Part shown: positions 1 through 5,588 of the stretch, piece by piece
Numbering within the stretch: the first letter of the stretch is position 1
Layout: each line of letters opens with the position of its first letter
Assembly: GCA_041859375.1 (NCBI GenBank)
Contig: JBHEKP010000113.1
Coordinates: 1 to 7,701, forward strand
Length of the DNA stretch: 7,701 nucleotides
Direction: 5' to 3'
Origin: JBHEKP01 sp041859375
GTDB taxonomy: Bacteria; Hydrogenedentota; Hydrogenedentia; Hydrogenedentales; CAITNO01
The notes under the pieces: model-generated
The model's input: only the letters and a program-made list of their open reading frames with translations
Told to the model about the DNA's origin: nothing
Database searches by the model: none
Position numbers and translations under genes: made by a program

Positions 1-1096
1 TCAGGAATCCGTTGTGAACCAGGGTGTGGGGATAGGCGTAGACGCCGCCCTTGTAAAGCCCCGGTTTTTTCATGGGACGGTCCTCGTCGGCGAGGATGAA
101 CTGCCGGTCAAAGCGGATGCCGTCATTGGAGAGGAACAGCACCAGCGGATTCCTTTTGCCGTTGGGCACGGCGTTGCCCACCTGGTAGAAGCGGCCGTCG
201 GGGAGTTTGCCGCAGTGGAACTTGGCCCTGTCATCGGAGAAGCCGGTTTCACAGGGCTGCGACCAGGTGGCCCCGTCGTCCCGGCTTTCGGCGGCCCAGA
301 GTTTGGGGGTGCCGGAGCGCAGGAGCATTCGGATGACACCGTCGCCGGTCTGGTAGAAGGAGCCCTCGCAGAGGCCCACGGGCCAGCCGGCCCGTCTTTG
401 CACCACGCGAAAGCCCTGGGAGTCGTCGAAAAGCTCCCCGGCCATTTCCGGCGGATAGATGCCCGACATGATCCAGCCGCCGAGGCCGGATGGGTCGTCC
501 GTGTAGGGGAAGACCACGTTTGCACAGATGATGAGACGGCCGGAACGGGTGGGCTGGGGCGGATGGTTGGGCACGACGGGGATGCCAAGGTCTTTGGGTT
601 CGGACCAGTTTTCGCCGTCCGTGCTGGTCATGACCATCAGGCCCGTGTCCTGGTGGGCGGCATCGCCGGGTTTGCGGTTGCCATTTTCCAGATGCTCCGG
701 CGCGTATTCATAGCAGCCCGCATAGGCCGCGAGCGTCCCGCCATGGGCGTAAAAGCCGGATGCGGTGAGGACCAGTTCGGAGTGTTTGCCGCGCATGGGG
801 CCAAGAAGCGGTTTGGGGGCGGTCCAATGGATGAAATCGGGGCTGGAACAGCACAAAATCCGCTGGCCGGGGGCGTCCTCGTCTTTGCGTCCGTTTGACC
901 ACATGGCGTGGTAGCGCCCGTTGAAAAAGGCCAGGCTGGGGTGGTGGGCGTAGGTCCAGTCGTCGCCGGGTTCGTGGATGAGCACGGTTTCCACGGTCAG
1001 TTTTTGCGGGGAAAGCCCTTCGGGAAGGGCGTTCGTAATATCGGAGAGTGCGGGGGCGGCGGCAAGGATGAGTCCGAAGGCTGCGGAAAGAATCAT
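1..1096 (-). CDS. Secreted sialidase-fold (BNR/Asp-box) protein, C-terminus cut by window edge
   Basis: A minus-strand frame stays open for 365 codons from an ATG at 1096-1094 to the window edge, so the C-terminus is missing. GGGAG lies 8 nt upstream of the ATG. The first ~18 residues (MILSAAFGLILAAAPALS) are a short hydrophobic signal peptide without a strongly basic n-region, so export is likely. Asp-box-like turns recur: SSPDFIHW (84-91), STDGENW (158-164), a canonical S-x-D-x-G-x-T-W at 271-278, and SNDGIRF (323-329). They fit a six-bladed sialidase-type beta-propeller. The segment LPDGRFYQVGN (298-308), followed by LVLFLSNDG and later YPHTLV, matches the style of proteins annotated as exo-alpha-sialidase in PVC-type genomes. 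I see no F/YRIP motif, the usual arginine-triad signature, near the N-terminus, so sialic acid release is not assured; another glycoside may be the substrate. It is transcribed divergently from the aminotransferase operon. Fold confident, substrate uncertain. Confidence 0.85.
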   Translation of the reverse strand, partial: MILSAAFGLILAAAPALSDITNALPEGLSPQKLTVETVLIHEPGDDWTYAHHPSLAFFNGRYHAMWSNGRKDEDAPGQRILCCSSPDFIHWTAPKPLLGPMRGKHSELVLTASGFYAHGGTLAAYAGCYEYAPEHLENGNRKPGDAAHQDTGLMVMTSTDGENWSEPKDLGIPVVPNHPPQPTRSGRLIICANVVFPYTDDPSGLGGWIMSGIYPPEMAGELFDDSQGFRVVQRRAGWPVGLCEGSFYQTGDGVIRMLLRSGTPKLWAAESRDDGATWSQPCETGFSDDRAKFHCGKLPDGRFYQVGNAVPNGKRNPLVLFLSNDGIRFDRQFILADEDRPMKKPGLYKGGVYAYPHTLVHNGFL

Positions 1097-1126
1097 TATT
1101 GGGGCTCCCGGTTGTGTTTGGTGGGT

Positions 1127-1155
1127 ATTATCCACGGCATGGCGGCGGGAACCAA
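1127..1155 (-). promoter_or_regulatory. Candidate sigma-70-like promoter for the sialidase-fold gene
   Basis: Read on the minus strand, TTGGTT (1155-1150) is followed after exactly 17 bp by GATAAT (1132-1127). The -10 matches TATAAT at 5 of 6 positions and the -35 matches TTGACA at 3 of 6. Transcription would start near 1120, giving a leader of about 23 nt that contains the GGGAG ribosome site. This is a motif match only, in an otherwise GC-rich spacer. Confidence 0.35.
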
Positions 1156-1169
1156 CCGGTGCGGCGGGG

Positions 1170-1198
1170 TTGAACACACGGGGCGGGTGGGCTATCCT
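1170..1198 (+). promoter_or_regulatory. Candidate sigma-70-like promoter for the aminotransferase-isomerase-symporter operon
   Basis: TTGAAC (1170-1175) and TATCCT (1193-1198) are separated by exactly 17 bp; each matches its consensus at 4 of 6 positions. The inferred start near 1205 would leave a leader of about 58 nt before the ATG at 1263. It lies back to back with the candidate minus-strand promoter, so the 166-bp divergent region could be co-regulated. Evidence is weak because both boxes are partial. Confidence 0.3.
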
Positions 1199-1262
1199 AG
1201 GCGGCGGTGTCCCAACGGAGCGGACACGATGGTTCAGGCCCGGTTCAGCAGAGGGATAACAC

Positions 1263-2585
1263 ATGTCCGAGCACACAACCCCCAAGGCATCCCAGCCCAC
1301 CCGCCGCGACTTTCTGGTGACCGCAGGCGCGCTCACCGCGGCGGCGGCCCTTTCAACGCCAACCACCGCCCATGGCGCGGTGGAAAAACTCGCCCTTGCG
1401 GGCGGGCCCAAGGCGGTGACCGTGTCCGACGCTGGGGCCACACGGTGGCCGCGCTACGGCGCCGACGAGGAGAAGGCAATTCTTGAACTGCTGCACGCGC
1501 CCAGCTACGACCCCATCAAGGCGCTTGAGCAGGAGTGGTGCGAATACCTGGGCGTACCGCACGCGAAGGCGCAGTGCAACGGGACGAGCGCCCTGTTCTC
1601 GATGTTCTTCGCGCTGAACCTGCCGCCGGGCAGCGAGATTCTGGTGCCGAGCTACACCTTCTTCGCCACGATCATGCCGATGCGCTTTTTCGGGCTGGTG
1701 CCGGTGTTTGTGGACATCAACCCGCGCACGCTGAACTTTGACCTTGAGGACGCGAAGAAGCGGCTGACAAAGAACACGAAGGCGGTGCTTCCGGTGCACT
1801 GGATCGGCCTGCCCGCCGACATGGATTACATATCAGAGTGGGCGGCGGAAAAGGGGTTGATCGTTCTGGAGGATTCGGCGCACGCCCACGGTGCGAAGCT
1901 GAAGGACAAGCCCATGGGCTCCTGGGGCCGCATGGCCATCTTCAGCTACCAGATGAGCAAGCCGCTGTCCGCCATCGAGGGCGGCATGAACACCTTCCAG
2001 CTCAAGGAGGACTTCGAGCGGGCCACGGCCATCGGCCACTACGACATGCCGGGCATGGACGAGGGCAGCCCCTACTTCGCCTACAAGGGATCGGGGCTGG
2101 GGGTGAAGTTCCGGATGCACCCCTTCTCCGCGGCGCTGGCGCGGTGCCAGATGAAGGGGCTGGAGGAGCGGAACAACACGGGCGCGGCGCAGGTGCGGCG
2201 GCTGAACGACCGGCTTTTGCAGCTTCCGGGCCTGTACGAGCAGAACAGCGGCCGCAAGGACATGCAGCGGCTGTATTACGCGTGGAACATGTTATTCGTG
2301 GACGAGAAGGAGGCGGGCGCGACGCGGAACGCGCTGGTGGACGCGCTGAAGGCGGAGGGCGTGAGGGCCGACGCGCTGTACTACAAACCGCAGCACGAGA
2401 TGAAGGCGTACACCGAGGCGGAATGGTGGCACCACACGCCCGAGATTCCGGACCTGCCGGGCACCATGCTGGCGAACGCGTCGTGCATCGCCCTGCCGTA
2501 CTTCACGGAGGACGCGCCGGAGCTGGTGGAACAGTACGGGGCGGCCTTTGAGAAGGTCTGGGCGCACCGGAAAGAGCTGGCCTGA
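1263..2585 (+). CDS. Tat-exported DegT/DnrJ/EryC1/StrS-family PLP aminotransferase
   Basis: This is a 440-residue type I fold PLP enzyme of the family that transaminates keto-sugars or keto-cyclitols (StsC, RifK and DegT relatives). The N-terminus has a twin-arginine signal, TRRDFLVTAG (13-22), an Ala-rich h-region and a likely cleavage near 38-40 (AHGA), so the folded holoenzyme should be exported by Tat. The mature domain opens with LALAGGPKAV, an N-terminal style seen in inosose-aminotransferase-like members. Visible PLP-site elements are CNGTSA (105-110), the aspartate of EDSAHAHG (D204), and the Schiff-base lysine K233 in SYQMSKPLSAIEGG. The usual GEGG after this lysine reads IEGG here. 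AGAGGG at 1250-1255, 7 nt before the ATG, supports the start. Length without the signal (~400) is normal for the family. It is first in a tight operon with an exported TIM-barrel protein and a symporter. Family is certain; substrate is not, since nucleotide sugars are not expected outside the cytoplasm. Confidence 0.92.
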   Translation: MSEHTTPKASQPTRRDFLVTAGALTAAAALSTPTTAHGAVEKLALAGGPKAVTVSDAGATRWPRYGADEEKAILELLHAPSYDPIKALEQEWCEYLGVPHAKAQCNGTSALFSMFFALNLPPGSEILVPSYTFFATIMPMRFFGLVPVFVDINPRTLNFDLEDAKKRLTKNTKAVLPVHWIGLPADMDYISEWAAEKGLIVLEDSAHAHGAKLKDKPMGSWGRMAIFSYQMSKPLSAIEGGMNTFQLKEDFERATAIGHYDMPGMDEGSPYFAYKGSGLGVKFRMHPFSAALARCQMKGLEERNNTGAAQVRRLNDRLLQLPGLYEQNSGRKDMQRLYYAWNMLFVDEKEAGATRNALVDALKAEGVRADALYYKPQHEMKAYTEAEWWHHTPEIPDLPGTMLANASCIALPYFTEDAPELVEQYGAAFEKVWAHRKELA

Positions 2586-2605
2586 AACCTGAGACAAGGG
2601 AGAGC

Positions 2606-3451
2606 ATGAGCATGGGTTCAAGTAGAATCATGGCGGCGGGCCTTCTCGCCCTTTCGCTGCTTGCCGGAACCGCCTTTGCCGACGCGCAGCCGTGGCCGCT
2701 GGCGGTGCGGCTGATGAGCTACGGCAAATACCAGGACGCGGCGTGGGCGCATTTGCAGTCCATCGGCGTGAAGCACATTTTCCTGCCCGTGCCCGCGCCC
2801 GCGGACACGGAAGCAACCATGAAGAAGCTGAAGGACCACGGGCTGGACGCGCCGGTGGTGCGGGGAAGCGCGGAACTGTCCAAGGACAGCTTTGTGGCGG
2901 ACATCACGGCGCAACTGGACGTGTGCGCGAAAATGGGCGTGAAATACATGTTCCTTTCCGCCAAGCGCGAAGGCGTGGCCCTTGAGGAGGCCCATGCGCG
3001 ACTGCGCGCGGCGGGTGACGCGGCGAAGGCAAAAGGCGTCACAATCACGCTGGAGACGCACCCCGACCTCGGCACGAACGGCGACGTGCAGGTCCAGACC
3101 ATGAAGGCGGTGAACCACCCGAACGTGCGGGTGAACTTCGACACGGCCAACATCACCTACTACAACAAGAACACATCGGCGGTGGCGGAATTAAAAAAGA
3201 GCCTCACGCTGGTGGGCACGGTGGAGTTCAAGGACCACAACGGCGAATTCGAGACGTGGAACTTCCCGGTGTTGGGGCAGGGCGTGGTGGATTTTCCCGC
3301 GATTGTGAAACTGCTCCGCGACAACAAGTACGCGGGGCCGGTGACCCTTGAGTTTGAGGGGGTCAAGGGCACGGAGCTGAACGAGGAGCAGACGAAACAG
3401 GCCATCGCCGACACGGTGGCCTACGCGCGCTCCCTGAAATGCTTTGACTGA
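2606..3451 (+). CDS. Exported sugar isomerase/epimerase-like TIM-barrel protein (xylose isomerase-like)
   Basis: A 281-residue protein of the AP-endonuclease-2/xylose-isomerase-like TIM-barrel superfamily (sugar phosphate isomerase/epimerase, IolE/IolI-like). These enzymes isomerise or epimerise sugars or keto-inositols with a divalent metal. Residues 1-26 form a Sec signal peptide with R7, a Leu/Ala-rich core and an AFA|DA cleavage site. Expected metal ligands are visible: E150 in LETHPDL, D179 in NFDTAN and E249 in LEFEG. In the strand that usually reads vHlKD the sequence is VEFKDHNG, so the typical histidine is replaced by E207, with H211 close by. The C-terminal FPVLGQGVVDFPAIVKLL is typical of the family. 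Two starts are possible: ATG at 2606 and ATG at 2612. GGGAG at 2598-2602 is 3 nt from the first but 9 nt from the second, so 2612 may be the true start; the signal peptide survives either way. The gene begins 20 bp after the aminotransferase stop. Confidence 0.85.
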   Translation: MSMGSSRIMAAGLLALSLLAGTAFADAQPWPLAVRLMSYGKYQDAAWAHLQSIGVKHIFLPVPAPADTEATMKKLKDHGLDAPVVRGSAELSKDSFVADITAQLDVCAKMGVKYMFLSAKREGVALEEAHARLRAAGDAAKAKGVTITLETHPDLGTNGDVQVQTMKAVNHPNVRVNFDTANITYYNKNTSAVAELKKSLTLVGTVEFKDHNGEFETWNFPVLGQGVVDFPAIVKLLRDNKYAGPVTLEFEGVKGTELNEEQTKQAIADTVAYARSLKCFD

Positions 3452-3474
3452 ACGACCGGGGATTGGATGGTTTC

Positions 3475-5223
3475 ATGAACGGACTTGGCGGCGGTCTCGC
3501 GTTTCCGGATTACCTGATGATATCCGGCTATTTCGTCATCATGCTGGGCATCGGCGCGTACTTCTATTCGCGCATGAAGCGTATGAAGGACTATTTCAGC
3601 GGCGGCAACACCATCCCGTGGTGGCTGAGCGGCGCGTCCTTCTACATGAGCAGCTTCAGCGTGGCGGCCTTCGTGTTCTACCCGTCGCTGTGCTACCGCT
3701 TCGGCTGGGTGGGCGTTACCCTGCTGTGGGTGGCGGTGCCCGCGACGCTCTTCGGCATCATGTTCTTCGCGGTGCGCTGGCGGCGCATCCGTGTGGACAG
3801 CCCGGTGGAATACCTTGAGCAGCGCTACAGCCCGCTGCTGCGGCAGTTGTTCGCATGGCAGGGCGTCCCGGTGAAGATCGTGGACGACGGCATCAAGCTC
3901 TTCGCCACGGGCACCTTCATCTCCGTCTGCGCGGGAATTGACATCAAGTGGAGCATTCTGGGGGCGGGGCTGATCATTCTGGTGTACACCTTCATGGGCG
4001 GCCTCTGGGCGGTGGCGGTGACGGACTTCATCCAGTTTGTGGTGCTCACCGCGGCAATCGTGGTTATTTTGCCGCTGTCCATCGCACGGGCGGGCGGCAT
4101 TCCGGAGATTATCAACAACGTCCCGGCGGGCTTTTTCCGTCCCACCACGGAGGAGTTCGGCTGGTCCTATGTGATCCCGCTGGTGCTTCTCTACGCGCTG
4201 GCGTGGAGCAGCATCAACTGGTCGCTAATCCAGAAATATTACTGCGTGCCGAAGGAGTCGGACGCGAAAAAGGTCGGCTGGATGGTGGTGGTGCTGTATC
4301 TTGCGGGCCCGCCGATGATGTTCTTCCCCGCCATCGCGGCGACACAGTTCATCCCGCAGCTTGAGGACGCGGGCAAAATCTACCCGCTGCTGTGCACGCA
4401 GCTGCTGCCCGGCGGCATGCTCGGCCTGGCCGTGGCGGCAATGTTCGCGGCCACCATGTCCACGCTGAGCGGCGACTACAACGTGTGCGCGAGCGTGCTC
4501 ACCAACGACGTGTACAAGCGCCTGTTCCGGCCGAACGCCTCGCAGCACGAGCTGGTGCGGGTGGGGCGCGTCATGACGCTGGTGGTGGGGCTCATCGCGC
4601 TGGCCACCGGGTTTCTCATGTCGCGTGGCAAGGCGGAGGATCTTTTCCGCATCATGGTGACCCTCTTCGGCGTGGCGACGGCTCCGGTGGCGGTGCCCAT
4701 GCTGCTGGGACTCACGGCAAAGCGGTACACGAACGCCTCCGCCATCGCTGGATTTTTCGCCGGGACGGCGGTGGGGCTTGCGCTTTTCGCGCTGTCGCGG
4801 GTTAAGCAGGAGTTCGGTTTTGCGGGCATCGCCTGGGTGCCGGAGAAGGAGGATTTGGTGTTCTTCGGCTTCGCCATGAAGCTGGAGATTGTGATGTTCC
4901 TGGGCACGGCGCTGGTGACCTTTGTGGTCATGCGGGTCGGGAGCCTGCTTTCCCCCGCGACACCGGAGGCCTCCGCCAGAACGGAGGAACTGTTTGCGCG
5001 GCTGGAGGCGCCCATCGGTTCGCTGGCGGCGGACACGGACAAGGAGGCCGGACACCCCATCTCCCCCTTCGGGGTGGTGGGCATTTCCATCTGCCTTGTG
5101 GGGCTGCTGCTGTTGTCGGTGGTGCCCTGGGTGGGCGGCGGGATGGTGCTGGCGATTGATCTGGCGCTGGCGGTGACACTGGCGGTGGCGGGCGGGGCGA
5201 TGTACCGCGTGAGCCGCGGGTGA
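3475..5223 (+). CDS. Sodium:solute symporter (SSS family), likely sugar or cyclitol importer
   Basis: A polytopic inner-membrane protein of about 582 residues with roughly 13-15 hydrophobic segments, the size and layout of the SSS family (SGLT/PutP fold), which uses the sodium gradient to import sugars, inositols, amino acids or carboxylates. Numbered from the ATG at 3475, family hallmarks are GGNTIPWWLSGAS (43-55), YTFMGGLWAVAVTDFIQF (171-188), and AAMFAATMSTLSGDYN (321-336) followed by TNDVYKRL (343-350). The S/T pair in MSTLSG lies where sodium-site hydroxyls occur in relatives. A hydrophilic stretch around 495-530 precedes the last two membrane segments. The same frame is open from a TTG at 3463, but the GGGGA at 3458-3462 abuts that codon, so I prefer ATG 3475, with GGATGG just upstream. 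It follows the TIM-barrel stop by only 23 bp, so it is probably the third gene of the operon. The substrate is inferred only from its neighbours. Confidence 0.9.
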   Translation: MNGLGGGLAFPDYLMISGYFVIMLGIGAYFYSRMKRMKDYFSGGNTIPWWLSGASFYMSSFSVAAFVFYPSLCYRFGWVGVTLLWVAVPATLFGIMFFAVRWRRIRVDSPVEYLEQRYSPLLRQLFAWQGVPVKIVDDGIKLFATGTFISVCAGIDIKWSILGAGLIILVYTFMGGLWAVAVTDFIQFVVLTAAIVVILPLSIARAGGIPEIINNVPAGFFRPTTEEFGWSYVIPLVLLYALAWSSINWSLIQKYYCVPKESDAKKVGWMVVVLYLAGPPMMFFPAIAATQFIPQLEDAGKIYPLLCTQLLPGGMLGLAVAAMFAATMSTLSGDYNVCASVLTNDVYKRLFRPNASQHELVRVGRVMTLVVGLIALATGFLMSRGKAEDLFRIMVTLFGVATAPVAVPMLLGLTAKRYTNASAIAGFFAGTAVGLALFALSRVKQEFGFAGIAWVPEKEDLVFFGFAMKLEIVMFLGTALVTFVVMRVGSLLSPATPEASARTEELFARLEAPIGSLAADTDKEAGHPISPFGVVGISICLVGLLLLSVVPWVGGGMVLAIDLALAVTLAVAGGAMYRVSRG

Positions 5224-5307
5224 GAAGAGGGCAAACCACGGTACACACGGAAAAAAGACGAGAAGAAAGGACAGAGTGAACAACCGGGCATAAACACAGG
5301 CAGCGCT

Positions 5308-5320
5308 TATGAGACTCATA
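5308..5320. repeat. Perfect 13-bp palindrome TATGAGACTCATA
   Basis: TATGAG (5308-5313) and CTCATA (5315-5320) are exact reverse complements around a single central A. The arms do not extend further. It could bind a dimeric regulator, but it lies about 85 bp past the symporter stop and 170 bp before the next promoter, so no role is evident. Confidence 0.4.
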
Positions 5321-5345
5321 GGCCCTGGGGGAACCTGGAATTTTT
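5320..5345 (+). terminator. Possible intrinsic terminator for the aminotransferase-isomerase-symporter operon
   Basis: AGGCCC (5320-5325) can pair with GGG (5329-5331) and CCT (5334-5336) across a TGG loop and an AA bulge. After GGAA comes a run of five T at 5341-5345. The stem is short and bulged and the T-run is brief and separated by four bases, so this is a weak candidate. Confidence 0.3.
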
Positions 5346-5490
5346 AATCCGATTGTCAAGGAGCTGAACCCACCCCGTTCACCATTTCTCAAGGACGATT
5401 CTGATTGTTACCCTACGTCCCCGTCCAAGTCGTGTGTTTATGGGAACTCCCTGTTGACAGAGACCGTATTTCTGTATTCATTCTCAAGCC

Positions 5491-5520
5491 TTGACATCCC
5501 GAAAGGTTTTGCGCAATAAT
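5491..5520 (+). promoter_or_regulatory. Strong sigma-70-like promoter for the EF-hand protein gene
   Basis: A perfect TTGACA (5491-5496) and AATAAT (5515-5520, 5 of 6 matches to TATAAT) are separated by 18 bp. Transcription would begin near 5527, about 62 nt before the ATG at 5589. This is the best consensus promoter in the window and implies that the downstream gene is transcribed on its own. The palindromic element at 5532-5556 lies at the inferred start site. Confidence 0.6.
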
Positions 5521-5525
5521 TTGTT

Positions 5526-5556
5526 TGATGTCTAACGGTATGATGTCTATCGTTAG
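5526..5556 (+). promoter_or_regulatory. Palindromic operator or leader hairpin with overlapping direct repeat
   Basis: CTAACGGTA (5532-5540) and TATCGTTAG (5548-5556) form an inverted repeat with one mismatch, which becomes a G-U pair in RNA, around a 7-nt spacer. TGATGTCTA also occurs twice in direct orientation (5526-5534 and 5541-5549, 15 bp apart). Being at about +1 to +30 of the predicted transcript, it could be a repressor operator or a hairpin at the 5' end of the mRNA. The symmetry is seen directly; the role is inferred. Confidence 0.45.
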
Positions 5557-5588
5557 TCTCGATTAAGCCAACCAAGGGAGATTGCGTC

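Larger units (their letters stand above)
5224..5490. other. Gene-free stretch after the symporter
   Basis: No convincing coding frame lies between the symporter stop and the promoter at 5491; short open frames on the minus strand are continuations of symporter shadows. The composition shifts toward A/T compared with the preceding operon. The stretch contains an A-rich, CACGG-repeating segment (about 5236-5275), a 13-bp palindrome (5308-5320), a possible terminator (5320-5345), and an isolated TTGACA at 5454-5459 that lacks a good -10 at the right distance. Confidence 0.6.

Noticed and set aside
14..898. Plus-strand open frame of 294 aa
   Set aside because: It is Gly/Val/Ala-rich shadow sequence opposite the sialidase-fold frame, which has a signal peptide, Asp-boxes and family phrases.
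1094..1138. Minus-strand 14-codon frame ending TAATG on the sialidase-fold start
   Set aside because: Considered as a leader peptide with translational coupling, but it has no ribosome site of its own and no regulatory composition; probably chance.
1838..2551. Plus-strand open frame of 237 aa inside the aminotransferase
   Set aside because: Out-of-frame, Gly/Arg/Ala-rich translation with no recognisable motif; the enclosing frame has clear PLP-enzyme signatures.
4225..5319. Long minus-strand open frame (364 aa) opposite the symporter
   Set aside because: It is His/Arg-rich, low-complexity, and fully antisense to a well-recognised SSS gene; high GC produces such shadow frames.
5454..5480. 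Second TTGACA upstream of the EF-hand gene
   Set aside because: The nearest -10-like hexamer (TATTCA) has poor matches and a 15-bp spacer; the promoter at 5491-5520 is much better.
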